A stretch of 64,000 nucleotides of DNA from Marthasterias glacialis (Eukaryota; Echinodermata; Asteroidea; Forcipulatida; Asteriidae), in assembly GCA_911728455.2 (NCBI GenBank), contig OU452222.1, positions 14,301,201-14,365,200 on the forward strand. Direction: 5' to 3'. Positions 35,035-50,100 of the stretch are shown one piece after another. Position numbers and translations under genes: made by a program. Every line of letters starts with the position of its first letter. Position 1 is the stretch's first letter. The notes under the pieces are model-generated. The model ran no database searches and was not told where the DNA came from. It was given only the letters and a program-made list of their open reading frames with translations.

Positions 35035-35658
35035 GCCGCCCGCATCCACTGATTCCATGAAAACCACTTTTCAAAAGGGGTCAAAAATTGAAAATTTCTC
35101 ACAGGGAGCTCCCTGTGAGCACCCGCCATTTTGGTCAAAAATTTTTTATGCGATTTTATGATAGAAAATGATAGAGTAGATATCACTGAAGAGGGTTTGT
35201 GTGTGGGGAAGGGGTCAATTCGCAATATTTGGGCAAATAGCAATATTTAGGTCAACTCTGACGTCACCAAGATGGCCGGAAAAGCTCGCTAGCTCCCGAA
35301 ATAACGCGAGTTGGGACCTCTAGTTTGTTGGACACGTCTCCGGAGAGCCGCCCGCATCCACTGATTCCATGAAAACCACTTTTCAAAAGGGGTCAAAAAT
35401 TGAAAATTTCTCACAGGGAGCTCCCTGTGAGCACCCGCCATTTTGGTCAAAAATTTTTTATGCGATTTTATGATAGAAAATGATAGAGTAGATATCACTG
35501 AAGAGGGTTTGTGTGTGGGGAAGGGGTCAATTCGCAATATTTGGGCAAATAGCAATATTTAGGTCAACTCTGACGTCACCAAGATGGCCGGAAAAGCTCG
35601 CTAGCTCCCGAAATAACGCGAGTTGGGACCTCTAGTTTGTTGGACACGTCTCCGGAGA

Positions 35659-38154
35659 GCCGCCCGCATCCACTGATTCCATGAAAACCACTTTTCAAAA
35701 GGGGTCAAAAATTGAAAATTTCTCACAGGGAGCTCCCTGTGAGCACCCGCCATTTTGGTCAAAAAATTTTTATGCGATTTTATGATAGAAAATGATAGAG
35801 TAGATATCACTGAAGAGGGTTTGTGTGTGGGGAAGGGGTCAATTCGCAATATTTGGGCAAATAGCAATATTTAGGTCAACTCTGACGTCACCAAGATGGC
35901 CGGAAAAGCTCGCTAGCTCCCGAAATAACGCGAGTTGGGACCTCTAGTTTGTTGGACACGTCTCCGGAGAGCCGCCCGCATCCACTGATTCCATGAAAAC
36001 CACTTTTCAAAAGGGGTCAAAAATTGAAAATTTCTCACAGGGAGCTCCCTGTGAGCACCCGCCATTTTGGTCAAAAATTTTTTATGCGATTTTATGATAG
36101 AAAATGATAGAGTAGATATCACTGAAGAGGGTTTGTGTGTGGGGAAGGGGTCAATTCGCAATATTTGGGCAAATAGCAATATTTAGGTCAACTCTGACGT
36201 CACCAAGATGGCCGGAAAAGCTCGCTAGCTCCCGAAATAACGCGAGTTGGGACCTCTAGTTTGTTGGACACGTCTCCGGAGAGCCGCCCGCATCCACTGA
36301 TTCCATGAAAACCACTTTTCAAAAGGGGTCAAAAATTGAAAATTTCTCACAGGGAGCTCCCTGTGAGCACCCGCCATTTTGGTCAAAAATTTTTTATGCG
36401 ATTTTATGATAGAAAATGATAGAGTAGATATCACTGAAGAGGGTTTGTGTGTGGGGAAGGGGTCAATTCGCAATATTTGGGCAAATAGCAATATTTAGGT
36501 CAACTCTGACGTCACCAAGATGGCCGGAAAAGCTCGCTAGCTCCCGAAATAACGCGAGTTGGGACCTCTAGTTTGTTGGACACGTCTCCGGAGAGCCGCC
36601 CGCATCCACTGATTCCATGAAAACCACTTTTCAAAAGGGGTCAAAAATTGAAAATTTCTCACAGGGAGCTCCCTGTGAGCACCCGCCATTTTGGTCAAAA
36701 ATTTTTTATGCGATTTTATGATAGAAAATGATAGAGTAGATATCACTGAAGAGGGTTTGTGTGTGGGGAAGGGGTCAATTCGCAATATTTGGGCAAATAG
36801 CAATATTTAGGTCAACTCTGACGTCACCAAGATGGCCGGAAAAGCTCGCTAGCTCCCGAAATAACGCGAGTTGGGACCTCTAGTTTGTTGGACACGTCTC
36901 CGGAGAGCCGCCCGCATCCACTGATTCCATGAAAACCACTTTTCAAAAGGGGTCAAAAATTGAAAATTTCTCACAGGGAGCTCCCTGTGAGCACCCGCCA
37001 TTTTGGTCAAAAAATTTTTATGCGATTTTATGATAGAAAATGATAGAGTAGATATCACTGAAGAGGGTTTGTGTGTGGGGAAGGGGTCAATTCGCAATAT
37101 TTGGGCAAATAGCAATATTTAGGTCAACTCTGACGTCACCAAGATGGCCGGAAAAGCTCGCTAGCTCCCGAAATAACGCGAGTTGGGACCTCTAGTTTGT
37201 TGGACACGTCTCCGGAGAGCCGCCCGCATCCACTGATTCCATGAAAACCACTTTTCAAAAGGGGTCAAAAATTGAAAATTTCTCACAGGGAGCTCCCTGT
37301 GAGCACCCGCCATTTTGGTCAAAAATTTTTTATGCGATTTTATGATAGAAAATGATAGAGTAGATATCACTGAAGAGGGTTTGTGTGTGGGGAAGGGGTC
37401 AATTCGCAATATTTGGGCAAATAGCAATATTTAGGTCAACTCTGACGTCACCAAGATGGCCGGAAAAGCTCGCTAGCTCCCGAAATAACGCGAGTTGGGA
37501 CCTCTAGTTTGTTGGACACGTCTCCGGAGAGCCGCCCGCATCCACTGATTCCATGAAAACCACTTTTCAAAAGGGGTCAAAAATTGAAAATTTCTCACAG
37601 GGAGCTCCCTGTGAGCACCCGCCATTTTGGTCAAAAATTTTTTATGCGATTTTATGATAGAAAATGATAGAGTAGATATCACTGAAGAGGGTTTGTGTGT
37701 GGGGAAGGGGTCAATTCGCAATATTTGGGCAAATAGCAATATTTAGGTCAACTCTGACGTCACCAAGATGGCCGGAAAAGCTCGCTAGCTCCCGAAATAA
37801 CGCGAGTTGGGACCTCTAGTTTGTTGGACACGTCTCCGGAGAGCCGCCCGCATCCACTGATTCCATGAAAACCACTTTTCAAAAGGGGTCAAAAATTGAA
37901 AATTTCTCACAGGGAGCTCCCTGTGAGCACCCGCCATTTTGGTCAAAAATTTTTTATGCGATTTTATGATAGAAAATGATAGAGTAGATATCACTGAAGA
38001 GGGTTTGTGTGTGGGGAAGGGGTCAATTCGCAATATTTGGGCAAATAGCAATATTTAGGTCAACTCTGACGTCACCAAGATGGCCGGAAAAGCTCGCTAG
38101 CTCCCGAAATAACGCGAGTTGGGACCTCTAGTTTGTTGGACACGTCTCCGGAGA
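35659..38154. repeat. Two tandem four-unit higher-order repeats, downstream of the second remnant
   Basis: A6T5 units start at 35659 and 36907, each followed by three A5T6 units, as at 20896-23391. One unit separates this block from the remnant pair, as in the first copy, but that unit pair differs in length class: 303 bp at 20593 and 312 bp at 35347. Confidence 0.65.
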
Positions 38155-41100
38155 GCCGCCCGCATCCACTGATTCCATGAAAACCACTTTTCAAAAGGGG
38201 TCAAAAATTGAAAATTTCTCACAGGGAGCTCCCTGTGAGCACCCGCCATTTTGGTCAAAAATTTTTTATGCGATTTTATGATAGAAAATGATAGAGTAGA
38301 TATCACTGAAGAGGGTTTGTGTGTGGGGAAGGGGTCAATTCGCAATATTTGGGCAAATAGCAATATTTAGGTCAACTCTGACGTCACCAAGATGGCCGGA
38401 AAAGCTCGCTAGCTCCCGAAATAACGCGAGTTGGGACCTCTAGTTTGTTGGACACGTCTCCGGAGAGCCGCCCGCATCCACTGATTCCATGAAAACCACT
38501 TTTCAAAAGGGGTCAAAAATTGAAAATTTCTCACAGGGAGCTCCCTGTGAGCACCCGCCATTTTGGTCAAAAATTTTTTATGCGATTTTATGATAGAAAA
38601 TGATAGAGTAGATATCACTGAAGAGGGTTTGTGTGTGGGGAAGGGGTCAATTCGCAATATTTGGGCAAATAGCAATATTTAGGTCAACTCTGACGTCACC
38701 AAGATGGCCGGAAAAGCTCGCTAGCTCCCGAAATAACGCGAGTTGGGACCTCTAGTTTGTTGGACACGTCTCCGGAGAGCCGCCCGCATCCACTGATTCC
38801 ATGAAAACCACTTTTCAAAAGGGGTCAAAAATTGAAAATTTCTCACAGGGAGCTCCCTGTGAGCACCCGCCATTTTGGTCAAAAATTTTTTATGCGATTT
38901 TATGATAGAAAATGATAGAGTAGATATCACTGAAGAGGGTTTGTGTGTGGGGAAGGGGTCAATTCGCAATATTTGGGCAAATAGCAATATTTAGGTCAAC
39001 TCTGACGTCACCAAGATGGCCGGAAAAGCTCGCTAGCTCCCGAAATAACGCGAGTTGGGACCTCTAGTTTGTTGGACACGTCTCCGGAGAGCCGCCCGCA
39101 TCCACTGATTCCATGAAAACCACTTTTCAAAAGGGGTCAAAAATTGAAAATTTCTCACAGGGAGCTTCCTGTGAGCACCCGCCATTTTGGTCAAAAATTT
39201 TTTATGCGATTTTATGATAGAAAATGATAGAGTAGATATCACTGAAGAGGGTTTGTGTGTGGGGAAGGGGTCAATTCGCAATATTTGGGCAAATAGCAAT
39301 ATTTAGGTCAACTCTGACGTCACCAAGATGGCCGGAAAAGCTCGCTAGCTCCCGAAATAACGCGAGTTGGGACCTCTAGTTTGTTGGACACGTCTCCGGA
39401 GAGCCGCCCGCATCCACTGATTCCATGAAAACCACTTTTCAAAAGGGGTCAAAAATTGAAAATTTCTCACAGGGAGCTCCCTGTGAGCACCCGCCATTTT
39501 GGTCAAAAATTTTTTATGCGATTTTATGATAGAAAATGATAGAGTAGATATCACTGAAGAGGGTTTGTGTGTGGGGAAGGGGTCAATTCGCAATATTTGG
39601 GCAAATAGCAATATTTAGGTCAACTCTGACGTCACCAAGATGGCCGGAAAAGCTCGCTAGCTCCCGAAATAACGCGAGTTGGGACCTCTAGTTTGTTGGA
39701 CACGTCTCCGGAGAGCCGCCCGCATCCACTGATTCCATGAAAACCACTTTTCAAAAGGGGTCAAAAATTGAAAATTTCTCACAGGGAGCTCCCTGTGAGC
39801 ACCCGCCATTTTGGTCAAAAATTTTTTATGCGATTTTATGATAGAAAATGATAGAGTAGATATCACTGAAGAGGGTTTGTGTGTGGGGAAGGGGTCAATT
39901 CGCAATATTTGGGCAAATAGCAATATTTAGGTCAACTCTGACGTCACCAAGATGGCCGGAAAAGCTCGCTAGCTCCCGAAATAACGCGAGTTGGGACCTC
40001 TAGTTTGTTGGACACGTCTCCGGAGAGCCGCCCGCATCCACTGATTCCATGAAAACCACTTTTCAAAAGGGGTCAAAAATTGAAAATTTCTCACAGGGAG
40101 CTCCCTGTGAGCACCCGCCATTTTGGTCAAAAATTTTTTATGCGATTTTATGATAGAAAATGATAGAGTAGATATCACTGAAGAGGGTTTGTGTGTGGGG
40201 AAGGGGTCAATTCGCAATATTTGGGCAAATAGCAATATTTAGGTCAACTCTGACGTCACCAAGATGGCCGGAAAAGCTCGCTAGCTCCCGAAATAACGCG
40301 AGTTGGGACCTCTAGTTTGTTGGACACGTCTCCGGAGAGCCGCCCGCATCCACTGATTCCATGAAAACCACTTTTCAAAAGGGGTCAAAAATTGAAAATT
40401 TCTCACAGGGAGCTCCCTGTGAGCACCCGCCATTTTGGTCAAAAATTTTTTATGCGATTTTATGATAGAAAATGATAGAGTAGATATCACTGAAGAGGGT
40501 TTGTGTGTGGGGAAGGGGTCAATTCGCAATATTTGGGCAAATAGCAATATTTAGGTCAACTCTGACGTCACCAAGATGGCCGGAAAAGCTCGCTAGCTCC
40601 CGAAATAACGCGAGTTGGGACCTCTAGTTTGTTGGACACGTCTCCGGAGAGCCGCCCGCATCCACTGATTCCATGAAAACCACTTTTCAAAAGGGGTCAA
40701 AAATTGAAAATTTCTCACAGGGAGCTTCCTGTGAGCACCCGCCATTTTGGTCAAAAATTTTTTATGCGATTTTATGATAGAAAATGATAGAGTAGATATC
40801 ACTGAAGAGGGTTTGTGTGTGGGGAAGGGGTCAATTCGCAATATTTGGGCAAATAGCAATATTTAGGTCAACTCTGACGTCACCAAGATGGCCGGAAAAG
40901 CTCGCTAGCTCCCGAAATAACGCGAGTTGGGACCTCTAGTTTGTTGGACACGTCTCCGGAGAGCCGCCCGCATCCACTGATTCCATGAAAACCACTTTTC
41001 AAAAGGGGTCAAAAATTGAAAATTTCTCACAGGGAGCTCCCTGTGAGCACCCGCCATTTTGGTCAAAAATTTTTTATGCGATTTTATGATAGAAAATGAT

Positions 41101-44100
41101 AGAGTAGATATCACTGAAGAGGGTTTGTGTGTGGGGAAGGGGTCAATTCGCAATATTTGGGCAAATAGCAATATTTAGGTCAACTCTGACGTCACCAAGA
41201 TGGCCGGAAAAGCTCGCTAGCTCCCGAAATAACGCGAGTTGGGACCTCTAGTTTGTTGGACACGTCTCCGGAGAGCCGCCCGCATCCACTGATTCCATGA
41301 AAACCACTTTTCAAAAGGGGTCAAAAATTGAAAATTTCTCACAGGGAGCTCCCTGTGAGCACCCGCCATTTTGGTCAAAAATTTTTTATGCGATTTTATG
41401 ATAGAAAATGATAGAGTAGATATCACTGAAGAGGGTTTGTGTGTGGGGAAGGGGTCAATTCGCAATATTTGGGCAAATAGCAATATTTAGGTCAACTCTG
41501 ACGTCACCAAGATGGCCGGAAAAGCTCGCTAGCTCCCGAAATAACGCGAGTTGGGACCTCTAGTTTGTTGGACACGTCTCCGGAGAGCCGCCCGCATCCA
41601 CTGATTCCATGAAAACCACTTTTCAAAAGGGGTCAAAAATTGAAAATTTCTCACAGGGAGCTCCCTGTGAGCACCCGCCATTTTGGTCAAAAATTTTTTA
41701 TGCGATTTTATGATAGAAAATGATAGAGTAGATATCACTGAAGAGGGTTTGTGTGTGGGGAAGGGGTCAATTCGCAATATTTGGGCAAATAGCAATATTT
41801 AGGTCAACTCTGACGTCACCAAGATGGCCGGAAAAGCTCGCTAGCTCCCGAAATAACGCGAGTTGGGACCTCTAGTTTGTTGGACACGTCTCCGGAGAGC
41901 CGCCCGCATCCACTGATTCCATGAAAACCACTTTTCAAAAGGGGTCAAAAATTGAAAATTTCTCACAGGGAGCTCCCTGTGAGCACCCGCCATTTTGGTC
42001 AAAAATTTTTTATGCGATTTTATGATAGAAAATGATAGAGTAGATATCACTGAAGAGGGTTTGTGTGTGGGGAAGGGGTCAATTCGCAATATTTGGGCAA
42101 ATAGCAATATTTAGGTCAACTCTGACGTCACCAAGATGGCCGGAAAAGCTCGCTAGCTCCCGAAATAACGCGAGTTGGGACCTCTAGTTTGTTGGACACG
42201 TCTCCGGAGAGCCGCCCGCATCCACTGATTCCATGAAAACCACTTTTCAAAAGGGGTCAAAAATTGAAAATTTCTCACAGGGAGCTCCCTGTGAGCACCC
42301 GCCATTTTGGTCAAAATTTTTTTATGCGATTTTATGATAGAAAATGATAGAGTAGATATCACTGAAGAGGGTTTGTGTGTGGGGAAGGGGTCAATTCGCA
42401 ATATTTGGGCAAATAGCAATATTTAGGTCAACTCTGACGTCACCAAGATGGCCGGAAAAGCTCGCTAGCTCCCGAAATAACGCGAGTTGGGACCTCTAGT
42501 TTGTTGGACACGTCTCCGGAGAGCCGCCCGCCTCCACTGATTCCATGAAAACCACTTTTCAAAAGGGGTCAAAAATTGAAAATTTCTCACAGGGAGCTCC
42601 CTGTGAGCACCCGCCATTTTGGTCAAAAATTTTTTATGCGATTTTATGATAGAAAATGATAGAGTAGATATCACTGAAGAGGGTTTGTGTGTGGGGAAGG
42701 GGTCAATTCGCAATATTTGGGCAAATAGCAATATTTAGGTCAACTCTGACGTCACCAAGATGGCCGGAAAAGCTCGCTAGCTCCCGAAATAACGCGAGTT
42801 GGGACCTCTAGTTTGTTGGACACGTCTCCGGAGAGCCGCCCGCATCCACTGATTCCATGAAAACCACTTTTCAAAAGGGGTCAAAAATTGAAAATTTCTC
42901 ACAGGGAGCTCCCTGTGAGCACCCGCCATTTTGGTCAAAAATTTTTTATGCGATTTTATGATAGAAAATGATAGAGTAGATATCACTGAAGAGGGTTTGT
43001 GTGTGGGGAAGGGGTCAATTCGCAATATTTGGGCAAATAGCAATATTTAGGTCAACTCTGACGTCACCAAGATGGCCGGAAAAGCTCGCTAGCTCCCGAA
43101 ATAACGCGAGTTGGGACCTCTAGTTTGTTGGACACGTCTCCGGAGAGCCGCCCGCATCCACTGATTCCATGAAAACCACTTTTCAAAAGGGGTCAAAAAT
43201 TGAAAATTTCTCACAGGGAGCTCCCTGTGAGCACCCGCCATTTTGGTCAAAAATTTTTTATGCGATTTTATGATAGAAAATGATAGAGTAGATATCACTG
43301 AAGAGGGTTTGTGTGTGGGGAAGGGGTCAATTCGCAATATTTGGGCAAATAGCAATATTTAGGTCAACTCTGACGTCACCAAGATGGCCGGAAAAGCTCG
43401 CTAGCTCCCGAAATAACGCGAGTTGGGACCTCTAGTTTGTTGGACACGTCTCCGGAGAGCCGCCCGCATCCACTGATTCCATGAAAACCACTTTTCAAAA
43501 GGGGTCAAAAATTGAAAATTTCTCACAGGGAGCTCCCTGTGAGCACCCGCCATTTTGGTCAAAAATTTTTTATGCGATTTTATGATAGAAAATGATAGAG
43601 TAGATATCACTGAAGAGGGTTTGTGTGTGGGGAAGGGGTCAATTCGCAATATTTGGGCAAATAGCAATATTTAGGTCAACTCTGACGTCACCAAGATGGC
43701 CGGAAAAGCTCGCTAGCTCCCGAAATAACGCGAGTTGGGACCTCTAGTTTGTTGGACACGTCTCCGGAGAGCCGCCCGCATCCACTGATTCCATGAAAAC
43801 CACTTTTCAAAAGGGGTCAAAAATTGAAAATTTCTCACAGGGAGCTCCCTGTGAGCACCCGCCATTTTGGTCAAAAATTTTTTATGCGATTTTATGATAG
43901 AAAATGATAGAGTAGATATTACTGAAGAGGGTTTGTGTGTGGGGAAGGGGTCAATTCGCAATATTTGGGCAAATAGCAATATTTAGGTCAACTCTGACGT
44001 CACCAAGATGGCCGGAAAAGCTCGCTAGCTCCCGAAATAACGCGAGTTGGGACCTCTAGTTTGTTGGACACGTCTCCGGAGAGCCGCCCGCATCCACTGA

Positions 44101-47100
44101 TTCCATGAAAACCACTTTTCAAAAGGGGTCAAAAATTGAAAATTTCTCACAGGGAGCTCCCTGTGAGCACCCGCCATTTTGGTCAAAAATTTTTTATGCG
44201 ATTTTATGATAGAAAATGATAGAGTAGATATCACTGAAGAGGGTTTGTGTGTGGGGAAGGGGTCAATTCGCAATATTTGGGCAAATAGCAATATTTAGGT
44301 CAACTCTGACGTCACCAAGATGGCCGGAAAAGCTCGCTAGCTCCCGAAATAACGCGAGTTGGGACCTCTAGTTTGTTGGACACGTCTCCGGAGAGCCGCC
44401 CGCATCCACTGATTCCATGAAAACCACTTTTCAAAAGGGGTCAAAAATTGAAAATTTCTCACAGGGAGCTCCCTGTGAGCACCCGCCATTTTGGTCAAAA
44501 ATTTTTTATGCGATTTTATGATAGAAAATGATAGAGTAGATATCACTGAAGAGGGTTTGTGTGTGGGGAAGGGGTCAATTCGCAATATTTGGGCAAATAG
44601 CAATATTTAGGTCAACTCTGACGTCACCAAGATGGCCGGAAAAGCTCGCTAGCTCCCGAAATAACGCGAGTTGGGACCTCTAGTTTGTTGGACACGTCTC
44701 CGGAGAGCCGCCCGCATCCACTGATTCCATGAAAACCACTTTTCAAAAGGGGTCAAAAATTACAAATTTCTCACAGGGAGCTCCCTGTGAGCACCCGCCA
44801 TTTTGGTCAAAAATTTTTTATGCGATTTTATGATAGAAAATGATAGAGTAGATATTACTGAAGAGGGTTTGTGTGTGGGGAAGGGGTCAATTCGCAATAT
44901 TTGGGCAAATAGCAATATTTAGGTCAACTCTGACGTCACCAAGATGGCCGGAAAAGCTCGCTAGCTCCCGAAATAACGCGAGTTGGGACCTCTAGTTTGT
45001 TGGACACGTCTCCGGAGAGCCGCCCGCATCCACTGATTCCATGAAAACCACTTTTCAAAAGGGGTCAAAAATTGAAAATTTCTCACAGGGAGCTCCCTGT
45101 GAGCACCCGCCATTTTGGTCAAAAATTTTTTATGCGATTTTATGATAGAAAATGATAGAGTAGATATCACTGAAGAGGGTTTGTGTGTGGGGAAGGGGTC
45201 AATTCGCAATATTTGGGCAAATAGCAATATTTAGGTCAACTCTGACGTCACCAAGATGGCCGGAAAAGCTCGCTAGCTCCCGAAATAACGCGAGTTGGGA
45301 CCTCTAGTTTGTTGGACACGTCTCCGGAGAGCCGCCCGCATCCACTGATTCCATGAAAACCACTTTTCAAAAGGGGTCAAAAATTGAAAATTTCTCACAG
45401 GGAGCTCCCTGTGAGCACCCGCCATTTTGGTCAAAAATTTTTTATGCGATTTTATGATAGAAAATGATAGAGTAGATATCACTGAAGAGGGTTTGTGTGT
45501 GGGGAAGGGGTCAATTCGCAATATTTGGGCAAATAGCAATATTTAGGTCAACTCTGACGTCACCAAGATGGCCGGAAAAGCTCGCTAGCTCCCGAAATAA
45601 CGCGAGTTGGGACCTCTAGTTTGTTGGACACGTCTCCGGAGAGCCGCCCGCATCCACTGATTCCATGAAAACCACTTTTCAAAAGGGGTCAAAAATTGAA
45701 AATTTCTCACAGGGAGCTCCCTGTGAGCACCCGCCATTTTGGTCAAAAATTTTTTATGCGATTTTATGATAGAAAATGATAGAGTAGATATCACTGAAGA
45801 GGGTTTGTGTGTGGGGAAGGGGTCAATTCGCAATATTTGGGCAAATAGCAATATTTAGGTCAACTCTGACGTCACCAAGATGGCCGGAAAAGCTCGCTAG
45901 CTCCCGAAATAACGCGAGTTGGGACCTCTAGTTTGTTGGACACGTCTCCGGAGAGCCGCCCGCATCCACTGATTCCATGAAAACCACTTTTCAAAAGGGG
46001 TCAAAAATTGAAAATTTCTCACAGGGAGCTCCCTGTGAGCACCCGCCATTTTGGTCAAAAATTTTTTATGCGATTTTATGATAGAAAATGATAGAGTAGA
46101 TATCACTGAAGAGGGTTTGTGTGTGGGGAAGGGGTCAATTCGCAATATTTGGGCAAATAGCAATATTTAGGTCAACTCTGACGTCACCAAGATGGCCGGA
46201 AAAGCTCGCTAGCTCCCGAAATAACGCGAGTTGGGACCTCTAGTTTGTTGGACACGTCTCCGGAGAGCCGCCCGCATCCACTGATTCCATGAAAACCACT
46301 TTTCAAAAGGGGTCAAAAATTGAAAATTTCTCACAGGGAGCTCCCTGTGAGCACCCGCCATTTTGGTCAAAAATTTTTTATGCGATTTTATGATAGAAAA
46401 TGATAGAGTAGATATCACTGAAGAGGGTTTGTGTGTGGGGAAGGGGTCAATTCGCAATATTTGGGCAAATAGCAATATTTAGGTCAACTCTGACGTCACC
46501 AAGATGGCCGGAAAAGCTCGCTAGCTCCCGAAATAACGCGAGTTGGGACCTCTAGTTTGTTGGACACGTCTCCGGAGAGCCGCCCGCATCCACTGATTCC
46601 ATGAAAACCACTTTTCAAAAGGGGTCAAAAATTGAAAATTTCTCACAGGGAGCTTCCTGTGAGCACCCGCCATTTTGGTCAAAAATTTTTTATGCGATTT
46701 TATGATAGAAAATGATAGAGTAGATATCACTGAAGAGGGTTTGTGTGTGGGGAAGGGGTCAATTCGCAATATTTGGGCAAATAGCAATATTTAGGTCAAC
46801 TCTGACGTCACCAAGATGGCCGGAAAAGCTCGCTAGCTCCCGAAATAACGCGAGTTGGGACCTCTAGTTTGTTGGACACGTCTCCGGAGAGCCGCCCGCA
46901 TCCACTGATTCCATGAAAACCACTTTTCAAAAGGGGTCAAAAATTGAAAATTTCTCACAGGGAGCTCCCTGTGAGCACCCGCCATTTTGGTCAAAAATTT
47001 TTTATGCGATTTTATGATAGAAAATGATAGAGTAGATATCACTGAAGAGGGTTTGTGTGTGGGGAAGGGGTCAATTCGCAATATTTGGGCAAATAGCAAT

Positions 47101-50100
47101 ATTTAGGTCAACTCTGACGTCACCAAGATGGCCGGAAAAGCTCGCTAGCTCCCGAAATAACGCGAGTTGGGACCTCTAGTTTGTTGGACACGTCTCCGGA
47201 GAGCCGCCCGCATCCACTGATTCCATGAAAACCACTTTTCAAAAGGGGTCAAAAATTGAAAATTTCTCACAGGGAGCTCCCTGTGAGCACCCGCCATTTT
47301 GGTCAAAAAATTTTTATGCGATTTTATGATAGAAAATGATAGAGTAGATATCACTGAAGAGGGTTTGTGTGTGGGGAAGGGGTCAATTCGCAATATTTGG
47401 GCAAATAGCAATATTTAGGTCAACTCTGACGTCACCAAGATGGCCGGAAAAGCTCGCTAGCTCCCGAAATAACGCGAGTTGGGACCTCTAGTTTGTTGGA
47501 CACGTCTCCGGAGAGCCGCCCGCATCCACTGATTCCATGAAAACCACTTTTCAAAAGGGGTCAAAAATTGAAAATTTCTCACAGGGAGCTCCCTGTGAGC
47601 ACCCGCCATTTTGGTCAAAAAATTTTTATGCGATTTTATGATAGAAAATGATAGAGTAGATATCACTGAAGAGGGTTTGTGTGTGGGGAAGGGGTCAATT
47701 CGCAATATTTGGGCAAATAGCAATATTTAGGTCAACTCTGACGTCACCAAGATGGCCGGAAAAGCTCGCTAGCTCCCGAAATAACGCGAGTTGGGACCTC
47801 TAGTTTGTTGGACACGTCTCCGGAGAGCCGCCCGCATCCACTGATTCCATGAAAACCACTTTTCAAAAGGGGTCAAAAATTGAAAATTTCTCACAGGGAG
47901 CTCCCTGTGAGCACCCGCCATTTTGGTCAAAAATTTTTTATGCGATTTTATGATAGAAAATGATAGAGTAGATATCACTGAAGAGGGTTTGTGTGTGGGG
48001 AAGGGGTCAATTCGCAATATTTGGGCAAATAGCAATATTTAGGTCAACTCTGACGTCACCAAGATGGCCGGAAAAGCTCGCTAGCTCCCGAAATAACGCG
48101 AGTTGGGACCTCTAGTTTGTTGGACACGTCTCCGGAGAGCCGCCCGCATCCACTGATTCCATGAAAACCACTTTTCAAAAGGGGTCAAAAATTGAAAATT
48201 TCTCACAGGGAGCTCCCTGTGAGCACCCGCCATTTTGGTCAAAAATTTTTTATGCGATTTTATGATAGAAAATGATAGAGTAGATATCACTGAAGAGGGT
48301 TTGTGTGTGGGGAAGGGGTCAATTCGCAATATTTGGGCAAATAGCAATATTTAGGTCAACTCTGACGTCACCAAGATGGCCGGAAAAGCTCGCTAGCTCC
48401 CGAAATAACGCGAGTTGGGACCTCTAGTTTGTTGGACACGTCTCCGGAGAGCCGCCCGCATCCACTGATTCCATGAAAACCACTTTTCAAAAGGGGTCAA
48501 AAATTGAAAATTTCTCACAGGGAGCTCCCTGTGAGCACCCGCCATTTTGGTCAAAAATTTTTTATGCGATTTTATGATAGAAAATGATAGAGTAGATATC
48601 ACTGAAGAGGGTTTGTGTGTGGGGAAGGGGTCAATTCGCAATATTTGGGCAAATAGCAATATTTAGGTCAACTCTGACGTCACCAAGATGGCCGGAAAAG
48701 CTCGCTAGCTCCCGAAATAACGCGAGTTGGGACCTCTAGTTTGTTGGACACGTCTCCGGAGAGCCGCCCGCATCCACTGATTCCATGAAAACCACTTTTC
48801 AAAAGGGGTCAAAAATTGAAAATTTCTCACAGGGAGCTCCCTGTGAGCACCCGCCATTTTGGTCAAAAATTTTTTATGCGATTTTATGATAGAAAATGAT
48901 AGAGTAGATATCACTGAAGAGGGTTTGTGTGTGGGGAAGGGGTCAATTCGCAATATTTGGGCAAATAGCAATATTTAGGTCAACTCTGACGTCACCAAGA
49001 TGGCCGGAAAAGCTCGCTAGCTCCCGAAATAACGCGAGTTGGGACCTCTAGTTTGTTGGACACGTCTCCGGAGAGCCGCCCGCATCCACTGATTCCATGA
49101 AAACCACTTTTCAAAAGGGGTCAAAAATTGAAAATTTCTCACAGGGAGCTCCCTGTGAGCACCCGCCATTTTGGTCAAAAATTTTTTATGCGATTTTATG
49201 ATAGAAAATGATAGAGTAGATATCACTGAAGAGGGTTTGTGTGTGGGGAAGGGGTCAATTCGCAATATTTGGGCAAATAGCAATATTTAGGTCAACTCTG
49301 ACGTCACCAAGATGGCCGGAAAAGCTCGCTAGCTCCCGAAATAACGCGAGTTGGGACCTCTAGTTTGTTGGACACGTCTCCGGAGAGCCGCCCGCATCCA
49401 CTGATTCCATGAAAACCACTTTTCAAAAGGGGTCAAAAATTGAAAATTTCTCACAAGGAGCTCCCTGTGAGCACCCGCCATTTTGGTCAAAAAATTTTTA
49501 TGCGATTTTATGATAGAAAATGATAGAGTAGATATCACTGAAGAGGGTTTGTGTGTGGGGAAGGGGTCAATTCGCAATATTTGGGCAAATAGCAATATTT
49601 AGGTCAACTCTGACGTCACCAAGATGGCCGGAAAAGCTCGCTAGCTCCCGAAATAACGCGAGTTGGGACCTCTAGTTTGTTGGACACGTCTCCGGAGAGC
49701 CGCCCGCATCCACTGATTCCATGAAAACCACTTTTCAAAAGGGGTCAAAAATTGAAAATTTCTCACAGGGAGCTCCCTGTGAGCACCCGCCATTTTGGTC
49801 AAAAATTTTTTATGCGATTTTATGATAGAAAATGATAGAGTAGATATCACTGAAGAGGGTTTGTGTGTGGGGAAGGGGTCAATTCGCAATATTTGGGCAA
49901 ATAGCAATATTTAGGTCAACTCTGACGTCACCAAGATGGCCGGAAAAGCTCGCTAGCTCCCGAAATAACGCGAGTTGGGACCTCTAGTTTGTTGGACACG
50001 TCTCCGGAGAGCCGCCCGCATCCACTGATTCCATGAAAACCACTTTTCAAAAGGGGTCAAAAATTGAAAATTTCTCACAGGGAGCTCCCTGTGAGCACCC

